Positions 6,654 to 14,414 of a stretch of DNA of 16,690 nt are shown piece by piece; position 1 is the stretch's first letter; every line of letters starts with the position of its first letter. The position numbers and the translations under genes are program-made. Source of the stretch: CAZLPY01 sp964561525 (GTDB taxonomy: Bacteria; Patescibacteriota; UBA1384; CAJBMM01); NCBI GenBank assembly GCA_964561525.1, contig CAZLPY010000015.1, positions 1 through 16,690 of the forward strand. Direction: 5' to 3'. The notes beneath the pieces were generated by a model. It was not told the origin of the DNA, did no database searches, and was given only the letters and a program-made list of their open reading frames with translations.

Positions 6654-6899
6654 ATGAGCGATCATGTAAGACATGAGGAATTTAAGGTCAACGGTGAGGA
6701 TATTGTGCGAAAGGTCAAGGAGCTGATCGCCGAGGGCAATGTACGTCGCATCATTATCAAAAACGATCAAGGAAATGTTTTGGCGGAGTTTCCGCTGACC
6801 GTTGGGGTTGTGGGTGTGTTGTTGGTGCCGGTACTAGCTGCAATAGGGGCAATAGCAGCCTTGGTGGCTAATTGCACCATCGTTGTCGAACGTAAGTAA
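6654..6899 (+). CDS. DUF4342 domain protein
   Basis: The protein has 81 residues and matches what I recall of DUF4342 along its whole length: EEFKVNGEDIVRKVKELIAEGNVRRIIIKND (a helical start, then a strand), an EFPLTVGVVG turn, a hydrophobic segment of about 23 residues (52-74) containing VLLVPVLAAIGAIAALVA, and a short CTIVVERK end. The fold is thus a small soluble head followed by one hydrophobic hairpin or membrane span. The function of the family is unknown; related proteins are often annotated near ubiquitin-associated-like N-termini. AAGGAG lies six bases before the ATG, and a promoter lies upstream. It stands alone, between a divergent and a convergent gene. Confidence 0.8.
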   Translation: MSDHVRHEEFKVNGEDIVRKVKELIAEGNVRRIIIKNDQGNVLAEFPLTVGVVGVLLVPVLAAIGAIAALVANCTIVVERK

Positions 6900-6915
6900 G
6901 CAACAATCAAGTGAA

Positions 6916-6942
6916 TGCCAGTCCGCAGTTGGACGTTAGGCA
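6916..6942. terminator. weak hairpin between convergent genes
   Basis: TGCC, then GTCC, pair with GGAC, then GGCA, around a 6-base loop, with an asymmetric internal loop. It lies 16 bases after the DUF4342 stop and seven bases from the glycosyltransferase stop. Only a weak T-rich stretch follows, so function as a two-way terminator is uncertain. Confidence 0.35.
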
Positions 6943-6948
6943 GCGCTC

Positions 6949-8340
6949 TTAATTTGCTTGTACAACGTAATTGAACGTATCACGAAAATCGGTGGTGAAA
7001 GAGATTTTAGTGCTTGATCCAAGCGTGATACCGTATTGCTCACCGCATAGGTAGGTGGCGTACATTGGGTTAACTTTGTTGTTCACCGTAATTTCGGCGT
7101 CTCGTAGTTTTTGATCGCGCATCACCTGACAGATCTTATTCACCGTTTCAAATTCACGCGTGCCTTGCACCACATCCTTATAATAAAGATTCCAGTTTGC
7201 GACGGCTGAAACAATCACCAAAATTGCAGCCACTGCCATAGTTTCTTTTCGTTCAAGCAACACGCGGAAAAAGAACAAACACAGCACCGGAAACAACACA
7301 AACAACTGTTCACTTAAATGCAAGTACAAAATACCGGGATAAAATGAATAGGTGAAGAAGGCGAAACCAAGTACTAAGGCGAGATATGCTGGGAACAGCA
7401 CCTCAATCTTTTTTCTCGTGGTGACTATTTGGCTGGCCAAGGCCACCATCGCGGTAGTCAGAATAATCAGCGAAAATGGCCAATGCAGTTGCAGGATGGA
7501 GCGGAACATTAAATCAAAGTAATCAAGGCCGTTTTGCGCATGATCCAGTAGTGAAATATGTGCTGGCGATTGTAATAATTTGTGCATGGCACGCAGCAAT
7601 TCAAAATTGTGTGCTAGTTCATGGTAGATAGTGGGAAGCCATGGGATAAGGAAAGCTACCAAGCTCGAGATCCACAACTTTGCTCCCTTAACAAATCGAT
7701 ACAACAGGGGAATCATACACAGCAGTATCGGAATAAATTGTAATCCGCCCACGTGCAATTGGGTAATGCTACCAATAGCAAAAAAGAACAGAATCAAAAA
7801 GCGCGGCTTGCCTTTAATAATCTTGGACAACGCAAACAAGGATAGAGCAGTGAAAAATGGGATGCTGTTAGGGTTCCAGATCCAGCGGCTATAAATGATG
7901 GCATAATACGATACGATGTACAATGCGGTGACCAGCAGCGCCTCCCGCTTACCGTAGATCTCTCGAATGCTCTCCGCCAGCAGGGGGATTGATATGAGAC
8001 TTAAGATGATAGTGAAAACGGCCAAGCCAAGCGGATTACCGTGACTGATGACAGCCGGGATTAAATACAAATAATAATAGTAGGCGCCGTGATACAGACC
8101 GGTGTCGCCTGAGGCGGGCGGACCTTTGGAAACCAGATGATGGTTATGCCAAATGCTCCAAATGATGCTGGTGTGAGTTGCCTCATCGATATCAAAATGC
8201 AGATGGGTTCGCAGCAAATAAAAGTGCAACACCGTCGATAACACAAACAACGCTCCAAGGGCAACATAATAACTCTTCACGGTTAGTGTAGGTATGGTGA
8301 AGAGTTTGGGTTTCGGGTGAGATGATGTTCGGCGGGGCAT
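6949..8340 (-). CDS. GT-C family membrane glycosyltransferase (ArnT/PMT-like)
   Basis: This 463-residue polytopic protein has about ten hydrophobic helices and a soluble C-terminal piece of about 65 residues. GT-C hallmarks are an acidic motif in the first outer loop right after the first helix (HFDIDEA, Asp50, Asp52, Glu53), an aromatic-rich YHGAYYYYLYLIP loop, and a conserved-looking YSRWIWNPNSIPF segment. These enzymes move a sugar from a polyprenyl-phosphate donor to a protein, lipid or glycan on the outer face. The divergent Dpm1-GtrA gene 138 bases away makes just such a donor, which supports but does not prove a joint pathway. The basic N-terminus (MPRRTSSHPKPK) should face the cytoplasm. 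The start has no ribosome binding site, and the predicted leader is only about eight bases. Confidence 0.75.
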   Translation of the reverse strand: MPRRTSSHPKPKLFTIPTLTVKSYYVALGALFVLSTVLHFYLLRTHLHFDIDEATHTSIIWSIWHNHHLVSKGPPASGDTGLYHGAYYYYLYLIPAVISHGNPLGLAVFTIILSLISIPLLAESIREIYGKREALLVTALYIVSYYAIIYSRWIWNPNSIPFFTALSLFALSKIIKGKPRFLILFFFAIGSITQLHVGGLQFIPILLCMIPLLYRFVKGAKLWISSLVAFLIPWLPTIYHELAHNFELLRAMHKLLQSPAHISLLDHAQNGLDYFDLMFRSILQLHWPFSLIILTTAMVALASQIVTTRKKIEVLFPAYLALVLGFAFFTYSFYPGILYLHLSEQLFVLFPVLCLFFFRVLLERKETMAVAAILVIVSAVANWNLYYKDVVQGTREFETVNKICQVMRDQKLRDAEITVNNKVNPMYATYLCGEQYGITLGSSTKISFTTDFRDTFNYVVQAN

Positions 8341-8354
8341 TTAAGCACCACAAT

Positions 8355-8382
8355 AGCATATTTAGGTGTATTTGACTAGTAA
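8355..8382 (-). promoter_or_regulatory. possible promoter of the GT-C glycosyltransferase gene
   Basis: On the minus strand TATGCT (-10, 8355-8360) is preceded at 16 bases by TTACTA, a weak -35. Transcription would start near 8348, leaving an almost leaderless message. Confidence 0.4.
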
Positions 8383-8426
8383 TACGCGCTTGTCTCTTGG
8401 CCAAACACCTGGTACTGTTTTTTATG

Positions 8427-8453
8427 TATAGTGACCGGGCTTTCAATAAGCCC
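8427..8453 (+). promoter_or_regulatory. possible -10 and 5'-terminal stem-loop before the Dpm1-GtrA gene
   Basis: TATAGT (8427-8432) is a good -10, but no -35 sits at the right distance; TTGGCC at 8397-8402 is 24 bases away. GGGCTT and AAGCCC (8437-8453) form a perfect 6-base stem with a 5-base loop, starting at the predicted first transcribed base. A moderately T-rich stretch follows, so it might also attenuate. Confidence 0.4.
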
Positions 8454-8478
8454 TTCTTATGTATTACCCTATTGTATT

Positions 8479-9570
8479 ATGAAAACCCTTATTATCATTC
8501 CAACCTATAACGAAAAAGAGAACATCGGACCTTTATTACAGGCGATTCGATCGCTTGGGCGACGCGATATCGAAGTGCTGGTAGTGGATGATTCTTCGCC
8601 AGATGGAACAGGGGACGAAGTACGCGCTCAGGCTATCGCGAGTGCTGTGCCGATTCACTTACTGACCCGTCTACAAAAACAGGGCCTGGGGAAGGCCTAC
8701 GCTGCAGGATTCGAATGGGCGCTTGCACGTAATTACACTCATATAGTTTCAATGGATGCCGATTTTTCGCACCGGCCAGAGGATTTGCCCGGCTTGTTGG
8801 ACGCTGATTCGCACGCTGATATTGTGATCGGCTCCCGCTACATCCCGGGCGGACATATCGTGGGCTGGGGCCTAAAGCGCCACATCAATAGTCGCCTAGC
8901 CAATGTGATTACGCGCCTGGCACTCGGTTTAAAACCAAAAGACGTGACGGCCGGATTCAAGCGCTACAGCCGTCGCTTTTTAGCATCGCTTAACTTTGCC
9001 CACGTCATCTCTTCAGGCTACGCGTTTCAAGTTGAAATGATTTTTCAGGCGGTCGGTCACGGTTTTTCGGTCATTGAGGTGCCAATCACTTTTGAGGATC
9101 GGAAAGTCGGAGCAAGTAAGATTTCGGGTGAATTGCGCCGCTCAGTCAAGATTGTGTGGAAATTGGCACTTCGCCGAGATGGTTTTCGGCAATTTATTAA
9201 GTTTTGTGCTGTGGGTAGCTTAAATGCGGTCATTGACTGGGGCTTGTTTGCCGTTTTTAAGGTTGGGCTAAGATCGTTCGGTCAAAACGGTCGGCAGCTA
9301 GCCAAAGCAAGCTCATTTGTAGTAGCGGCAACCTCGAGCTATGTCTTAAATAGACGGTGGACTTTCCGCTCGCGAAATCCCAAAATTGCTCACGAGGCCA
9401 GTCGTTTTGTGCTGGTCTCTATCATTGGGTTACTGGCCAACAACGCCATTTTTTATGCTGCTACTGCGCCTGGGTGGCTCCATTTGAACGATCTCTTTGG
9501 ATTGATTATCGCGTCAGCGGTGGTGATGCTGTGGAACTTTTACGCTAACCGGCACTGGACGTTTAAATAG
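8479..9570 (+). CDS. polyprenyl-phosphate mannose synthase (Dpm1-like GT2) fused to GtrA
   Basis: The protein has 363 residues from the ATG at 8479. An upstream in-frame GTG (8431) is rejected because the GT2 fold begins at once with MKTLIIIPTYNEKENI. Residues 1-230 are a Dpm1-type GT2 enzyme: DDSSPDGT (37-44), GKAYAAGFEWAL, metal-binding DAD (93-95), GSRY (118-121), and the IEVPITFEDRKVGASKIS segment typical of dolichyl/polyprenyl-phosphate sugar synthases. It transfers mannose or another hexose from a nucleotide sugar to polyprenyl phosphate on the cytoplasmic face. Residues 236-363 are a GtrA domain with four helices, including FIKFCAVGSLNAVIDW and ending NFYANRHWTFK; GtrA proteins are thought to help flip the lipid-linked sugar. 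This fusion is known in archaea and many bacteria. No Shine-Dalgarno sequence is visible. Confidence 0.9.
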   Translation: MKTLIIIPTYNEKENIGPLLQAIRSLGRRDIEVLVVDDSSPDGTGDEVRAQAIASAVPIHLLTRLQKQGLGKAYAAGFEWALARNYTHIVSMDADFSHRPEDLPGLLDADSHADIVIGSRYIPGGHIVGWGLKRHINSRLANVITRLALGLKPKDVTAGFKRYSRRFLASLNFAHVISSGYAFQVEMIFQAVGHGFSVIEVPITFEDRKVGASKISGELRRSVKIVWKLALRRDGFRQFIKFCAVGSLNAVIDWGLFAVFKVGLRSFGQNGRQLAKASSFVVAATSSYVLNRRWTFRSRNPKIAHEASRFVLVSIIGLLANNAIFYAATAPGWLHLNDLFGLIIASAVVMLWNFYANRHWTFK

Positions 9571-9655
9571 GGCCTGCATAAGCAGCGAAAATTATTTTGG
9601 CAGCGTTGCGTAGTATTTTTTTCTAATCCTACTCGATTGAACAAAAAAGGCCGGT

Positions 9656-10375
9656 ATGTCACAGTTCAAAGAACAAGTCTTGGATATTGTGCGGTCAATC
9701 CCTCGAGGATCGGTACTGTCATATGCAGCAGTGGCCGAGCGAGCTGGAAGCCCGGGCGCCGGAAGAGCAGTGGGCACGATAGTGGCAGCAAATCATGACC
9801 AATCGGTTCCGTGTCATCGCGTCATCAAATCGGACGGCAGTTTAGGCGGCTACAACGGTGGTGAGATCAAAAAAGCGGAGCTGCTGCACCAGGAAGGCGC
9901 ATTGCCAACTCCGATCAAGCCCTATTACGCTCACACACTGTGTTTTGTAATCAAAGGTGACGAGGTGTTGCTTGGAATGAAGAAAAAGGGTTTCGGGCGG
10001 GACAAGTGGAACGGATTTGGCGGCAAACAGCGTAAGCTTGAGACTGTTGTGGACGCAGCAAAACGCGAATTACGCGAGGAATCTGGGCTGGTAATGACGT
10101 CGCATACCAACGTCGGTACTATCCGGTTCCATTTTGTGGCCTGTGATTATCGTGATTCGGACGTCACCATTTTTGTGACCGATCAATTCGAAGGCAATCC
10201 TGTGGAATCAGTTGAGATGCGGCCGAAGTGGTGGCCGATTGATGCGCTTCCCTATGATCAGATGTGGGAAAGCGATATGGTATGGCTGCCGCAGGTGCTT
10301 GCGGGGCAAAAAGTAAGTGGATACTGCGTATTCGCCGGTGATACAATGGTACAATCCAACATAGTTTTTGTGTAA
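9656..10375 (+). CDS. MGMT (Ogt-type alkyltransferase) fused to MTH1-like Nudix hydrolase
   Basis: This 239-residue protein joins two nucleotide-damage enzymes. Residues 1-83 are the complete DNA-binding/active domain of O6-alkylguanine transferases: IPRGSVLSYAAVAERAG, the arginine finger in AGRAVG (Arg37), PCHRV with acceptor Cys53, and GSLGGYNGG. Cys at this site argues for a real methyltransferase, not a Cys-less ATL. Residues 92-239 resemble MTH1 (8-oxo-dGTP diphosphatase): GMKKKGFGRDKWNGFGGK, a full Nudix box (123-145, with RELREESGL), EMRPKWW, and DQMWESDMVWLP. Trp204 and Asp207 align with MTH1 Trp117 and Asp120, but MTH1 Asp119 is Ser206. It would repair methylated DNA and clean the oxidised nucleotide pool. 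A short AAGG lies five bases before the ATG. It follows the Dpm1-GtrA gene by 85 bases. Confidence 0.88.
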   Translation: MSQFKEQVLDIVRSIPRGSVLSYAAVAERAGSPGAGRAVGTIVAANHDQSVPCHRVIKSDGSLGGYNGGEIKKAELLHQEGALPTPIKPYYAHTLCFVIKGDEVLLGMKKKGFGRDKWNGFGGKQRKLETVVDAAKRELREESGLVMTSHTNVGTIRFHFVACDYRDSDVTIFVTDQFEGNPVESVEMRPKWWPIDALPYDQMWESDMVWLPQVLAGQKVSGYCVFAGDTMVQSNIVFV

Positions 10376-10391
10376 TGTAATAGCACCCAGG

Positions 10392-10400
10392 TTATCCACA
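10392..10400 (+). promoter_or_regulatory. single consensus DnaA box
   Basis: TTATCCACA is a perfect match to the bacterial DnaA box and lies just upstream of the surface protein promoter. I found no second perfect copy and no AT-rich unwinding element, so this is not an origin. It could be a DnaA-responsive control site or chance. Confidence 0.35.
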
Positions 10401-10411
10401 GGTTCACGTCG

Positions 10412-10444
10412 TTGACAAAAAACTGAGCCGTGACACACTATATT
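10412..10444 (+). promoter_or_regulatory. possible promoter of the surface protein-sortase operon
   Basis: A perfect TTGACA (10412-10417) is followed by TATATT (10439-10444), but the gap is 21 bases. At the usual 17-18 base distance only ACACTA or CACTAT is available. Transcription would start near 10451, about 33 bases before the GTG start. The long gap suggests weak or activator-dependent use. Confidence 0.4.
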
Positions 10445-10483
10445 TAGTATATGCAAACCATATTTAACGGTAAGGAGGGGGAT

Positions 10484-13400
10484 GTGGTTCGTTCATCGAA
10501 GCGAGGTTTCTTGGTGTTACTGGCGGTGTCAGTAGCATTTTTTAGTTATTCGAATCGCAGTATACAAGAACTGCTCAAAACATCTACTGCGGTCGAGCAC
10601 GCCAGGGCCGGAGCCATCACCAGTCCGGCATGGGTACTAAGCAGTGTGACACCAAGCGCGACCGGCGTGACGTACACACATACTTTTGCCACCGCTACAG
10701 CTATTCCTGCGACCATTGGTGGTACCATTGGCTATGTACATATTGAGTTTCGCCAACCGCAAAATGCTAGTTTACCCGATTTTCACCTCGCTACTATTTC
10801 CAGTGGTTCACTGCCGGCTCAAACGCCAAACACCTTCTTTTCCGGCAACTCGCTGGTAATGGAACTAAAAACCGGATCGAGTGCTGTAGCGGCTGGTAAT
10901 ATAAGCATAGTGATCAGTGGTGTAGGTAACCCTAGTACGGCTGGTATTATTCCAACTAATACGTCAACCGCAAATGGCGGAACTGCGCTCGATGGAACGC
11001 AGTACAGTTCGAATCCACTCGGTGTACTAAAGGTTGGTACTGATTCAATCGTGGGGACGGTTAAGGATATTGCAACTGGTGTTGGGATAGCTGGCGTTGA
11101 TATTCAAGTGTTGGTTGGCCCAAGCTCACCTTCGCAAGGATTTTGGCAAGCAACGACCGATACAAATGGAGCATACTCGATTGCTGGAGTACCGGCGGGC
11201 GCATGGGTAGTAGGACAAAGTCCAAACGTCAATCCAAGCAGCTCAAATGCAGCAACAGTTAGTCAATACGTTCATGCCGATCAGCAGAACGTCACTGTCC
11301 CTGGGAGCGGAGCGGTTACGGTAAACTTCAGTTTAACCAAAGCGACCAAATTTATTTCCGGACAGGTGTTTTATGATGGAACATCAACTCCGATTGTGGG
11401 AGCTATGGTAAACGCTGGATTTATGGGTGCCGGTGGATTTTCGAATAGCCAAACTGATGCGCAGGGTAAGTTTAATTTACGTGTCGGCAATAGTGGTAAC
11501 TTCTTTTTACAAATTCAGCCGATGCAGTTTTTCGGCGGGCAGCAAAACAATAATAACGTCGCGACCGACTTTGCTTCATTCTCGGCTCAAGGCACCTTAA
11601 TTCAGCCTCAGGGGACAGCGGAGACGTTTGATTTCGGCAGTGTTTTTGTACAAAAAGCAGATTCGACCGTGACAGTGAGCGTCAAAAAGCCAGATGGGTC
11701 AAAGGCGGCTAATCAGCCACTTGGCTTGATGAACTTTACCAGCCACAGTTTTAGCGGCAGCCAAACTGATGCAAATGGCACCGCCACATTTAAAGTAGTA
11801 CACGGTGGGTCGTACGAGTTTAATATGTTCGATCAGACCGGTGCATATTCGCTCCCACATACTCGCATATCACCGAAAGTCGGGGCAAATGCAGTCACCA
11901 TTACACTACTCGCAAACGATCAAACCATTAAGGTCACTGCAGTTAGGGTTGATAGTGGGGCCAATGTAGCGGTAGCCAATGCGCAAGCGATGATCTTTCC
12001 AAAAGACCCGGGTCCGCCGTTTCCACCTGCCACTACTGGCTCAGACGGCGTCGCTACCGTGAAGGTGCCGAAAGGATTTGTTGGACGAGCCATGGTTATG
12101 CCAAGCGGAAATTTTGCCGGTGGCCCACAAGGTGGTGATCAAAAAGGTGGTGGCGGCGGGAAATTAGGGCTACTACAGGAGCAAATTGATCGGTTTTTTG
12201 GGGTAGCTCACGCATCTGATGTTCAAGTATTCGACGCGCCAGCTGGAGGATCGTCTGATGCGAGTCAGCTGTTCCCAGTTGATGGCGCAAAAAAAGTGTC
12301 AGCTGGGGATAGCATCACCCTGCATTTCGACAAAGCCTCAAAGCCAGTTTCAGTCACTACAAAAGATAAAAATGGCGTTGTCGTAACCAAAGGCGCATTC
12401 ATTGACGCTGCACCAAGCGGAGGCAGCACCTTTGCGCACTTCAACGGACCGATTGCAGGTGGTACTGGCACCGTCTACACCGTCAAAGGTAAAGTTAATT
12501 TGAACGTATTTTATCCACCCGATCAAACCCTGACCGCACAGCCAGCGAGCGTGACAGTTGGTGATAATGGCGCTTCGGCAACGGTTACAGTGGTTTCGGA
12601 TACAGTAACCGTGACAGGTACCATTCAAGACGGTTCAAACAATAACGCCACAGTGAAGGACACCAACGGTAAAATTGGGGTGACGGTGGGAGCATTTAGC
12701 GCAAGTGGCATCTATAAAATGGGTCAAGTCAACGGTGCTGCCGGTACGTATACCTTGCAACTCCCACCTGGAATCGCATTCCGTCTTGGAGTTGCTACCA
12801 AAGATTCGATTATGGGGCGCCCAAGTGCCGGCGGATATGTGCCAAATGTTTCATCTGACGAGATTACTGGAACTGATAATCAAGCCTTGACCAAAAACCT
12901 CACCCTGACCAAAATTGACGCCAAAATTGCTGGCAAGGTGACCGATAGTAACGGTAACCCGATTGAAGGAGCAGTTGTGAGCGCAAGTGACGCTCTGGCA
13001 AATGTAGTTGCGCCCGGGGTAGGTGGTTTGGTAAGTCCGGGCGGGCCAGCAGAAGGAGGACCTGAATTTGGATTCTCCGATGTCACCGCTTCCGATGGGA
13101 GCTATAGCATCAACGTTGCTTCGGGAAAAAACTATGGTGTTACAGTGAATGCTAAGGATCTTGGATATTTCAGCAATGGCGTCGCTCAGGCTAAACCCGA
13201 TTCTGGCAAAACTACTACTATCAATTTAACCGTAGTGCAACCGGATTCAACGCTTGAGGTCAAAGCGAGCGATAGCGGAGGAAGTGCGCTCTCGGACGCA
13301 AAAGTAGAGTTGGTAAGTAAAGATGGCAACATCACCTTTGAAGCTACCACCGATAGTAATGGCGTCGCAGATTTAAATATCCCCGGGGGGACTGACTTTA

Positions 13401-14401
13401 CCTTCAAAGTGGGCAAAGATATCCCAGAGAATCACGAAGCGGATACTTCGAAAACGTTTACAATCAATGTACCGTCAGGGCAAAAAGTGACGACCGATGC
13501 GTCGATTAGTGCTGATTCCGATGCGCTGGCTCAACCAGTAACACAGCAGGTATCAAGCACTTCTGCGGCCGTAATTACCGCGGCTAAATCTGATGGATCA
13601 ACCCAGGTGGCGGTGAACATTCCGGCCGGTGCACTTTCCACGTCCAGCGGTGATTCAGGTTCATCATCTGGCGACCCGGTCTTTACCGTCACTCCGCTGA
13701 AAGGTGAGACAAAGCTTGATAAAACGCATACGCCCATTTTAGGGGCAGATTTGAGTGCTACGGATTCAAGTGGCAACGCCATCTCGAGTCTCTCAGGTAC
13801 GGTGACAGGTGAATTTGACATTCCAGCTTCTGGTGTTCCCGCTGGTGCAACCGCGTCGAGTTTGTCAGTAAGCTATTACGACGAATCAGCTGGTAAGTGG
13901 ACAGCCGCTAACTCAAGCGCAGCCGAAAAACAATCCGATGGCAGTTACAAAGTGATTTTTACCACTACTCACTTAACTGATTTTGCCGTAACAACGACCA
14001 CAGATACTACGCCTCCTGNNNNNNNNNNTCCTGCGGCTCCGACCAGTATCGTAGCAACAGCAAAAGCCAACAAAACCATTAATGTAAGCTGGACCAATCC
14101 GAGCGACAGTGACTTTGCCTCTATCACCATTTATCGCTCAACTTCTGCCGGCGAATTAGGGAGTGCGGTCTACACTGGGGTGAGTGGCACCAGCAAGAAT
14201 GATACCGGTTTGACTTCTGGAACTACCTACTACTACACGGTTCGGGCGGTGGACAGTTCGGGGAATGAATCGACCAACACAGCCCAAGTTTCAGCTAAGG
14301 CTCGTAAAGGATCATTACCGAGCACAGGTCCACTACAGCAGCTACCGTTGCCGTACATCACAGCTCAGAATTTGTTCAGCAGTATCGCGGGAAGGTTCTA
14401 A
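10484..14401 (+). CDS. large multidomain secreted surface protein with C-terminal LPSTG sortase motif
   Basis: From the GTG at 10484 (AAGGAGG five bases upstream, ahead of a signal peptide RSSKRGFLVLLAVSVAFFSYS) the protein is about 1,305 residues; an ATG at 10451 is in frame but lacks a ribosome binding site. After a Thr/Ser-rich N-terminal domain come at least three tandem carboxypeptidase-regulatory-like beta-sandwiches (about 188-285, 289-385 and 393-480), each with a D-x-x-G turn such as TDTNGAYSIAGVPAG, QTDAQGKFNL or QTDANGTATF. A Gly-rich linker follows (about 546-560), then more Ig-like modules, another regulatory-like domain (about 810-920), an acidic Ser-rich region, and a fibronectin III domain (about 1183-1270). 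LPSTG stands 28 residues from the end. The tail after it (GPLQQLPLPYITAQNLFSS and a few more) has no membrane helix. Ten N at 14019-14028 interrupt a DTTPP...PAAPT linker, and the frame holds across them. The role is probably adhesion or an S-layer-like coat. Sortase follows in the same operon. Confidence 0.85.
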   Translation: MVRSSKRGFLVLLAVSVAFFSYSNRSIQELLKTSTAVEHARAGAITSPAWVLSSVTPSATGVTYTHTFATATAIPATIGGTIGYVHIEFRQPQNASLPDFHLATISSGSLPAQTPNTFFSGNSLVMELKTGSSAVAAGNISIVISGVGNPSTAGIIPTNTSTANGGTALDGTQYSSNPLGVLKVGTDSIVGTVKDIATGVGIAGVDIQVLVGPSSPSQGFWQATTDTNGAYSIAGVPAGAWVVGQSPNVNPSSSNAATVSQYVHADQQNVTVPGSGAVTVNFSLTKATKFISGQVFYDGTSTPIVGAMVNAGFMGAGGFSNSQTDAQGKFNLRVGNSGNFFLQIQPMQFFGGQQNNNNVATDFASFSAQGTLIQPQGTAETFDFGSVFVQKADSTVTVSVKKPDGSKAANQPLGLMNFTSHSFSGSQTDANGTATFKVVHGGSYEFNMFDQTGAYSLPHTRISPKVGANAVTITLLANDQTIKVTAVRVDSGANVAVANAQAMIFPKDPGPPFPPATTGSDGVATVKVPKGFVGRAMVMPSGNFAGGPQGGDQKGGGGGKLGLLQEQIDRFFGVAHASDVQVFDAPAGGSSDASQLFPVDGAKKVSAGDSITLHFDKASKPVSVTTKDKNGVVVTKGAFIDAAPSGGSTFAHFNGPIAGGTGTVYTVKGKVNLNVFYPPDQTLTAQPASVTVGDNGASATVTVVSDTVTVTGTIQDGSNNNATVKDTNGKIGVTVGAFSASGIYKMGQVNGAAGTYTLQLPPGIAFRLGVATKDSIMGRPSAGGYVPNVSSDEITGTDNQALTKNLTLTKIDAKIAGKVTDSNGNPIEGAVVSASDALANVVAPGVGGLVSPGGPAEGGPEFGFSDVTASDGSYSINVASGKNYGVTVNAKDLGYFSNGVAQAKPDSGKTTTINLTVVQPDSTLEVKASDSGGSALSDAKVELVSKDGNITFEATTDSNGVADLNIPGGTDFTFKVGKDIPENHEADTSKTFTINVPSGQKVTTDASISADSDALAQPVTQQVSSTSAAVITAAKSDGSTQVAVNIPAGALSTSSGDSGSSSGDPVFTVTPLKGETKLDKTHTPILGADLSATDSSGNAISSLSGTVTGEFDIPASGVPAGATASSLSVSYYDESAGKWTAANSSAAEKQSDGSYKVIFTTTHLTDFAVTTTTDTTPPXXXXPAAPTSIVATAKANKTINVSWTNPSDSDFASITIYRSTSAGELGSAVYTGVSGTSKNDTGLTSGTTYYYTVRAVDSSGNESTNTAQVSAKARKGSLPSTGPLQQLPLPYITAQNLFSSIAGRF
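14019..14028. other. assembly gap (10 N)
   Basis: Ten N lie inside the surface protein gene, in a Pro/Thr-rich linker before the fibronectin III domain. Ten may be a placeholder length. Repeated modules often break assemblies at such places, so the real protein may be longer. Confidence 0.98.
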
Positions 14402-14414
14402 CGTCTTGAACAGA

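Noticed and set aside
6901..6941. attC-like site: GTTAGGC with AAC...CAA and TTG...GTT spacing near the DUF4342 stop
   Set aside because: The left core does not match the complementary RYYYAAC, the central region lacks the long imperfect palindrome, the site is too short, and no integrase or cassette array is present.
10451..10453. ATG as the start of the surface protein
   Set aside because: It lies at or next to the predicted transcription start and has no ribosome binding site. The GTG at 10484 has AAGGAGG and begins the signal peptide.
10484..14401. CRISPR or exact DNA repeats in the surface protein gene
   Set aside because: The modules resemble each other only at protein level. I saw no regularly spaced identical repeats.
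14265..14414. Upstream extension of the sortase frame into the surface protein gene
   Set aside because: The sequence before residue 51 looks like out-of-frame surface protein coding. The membrane anchor starts at the ATG at 14415.
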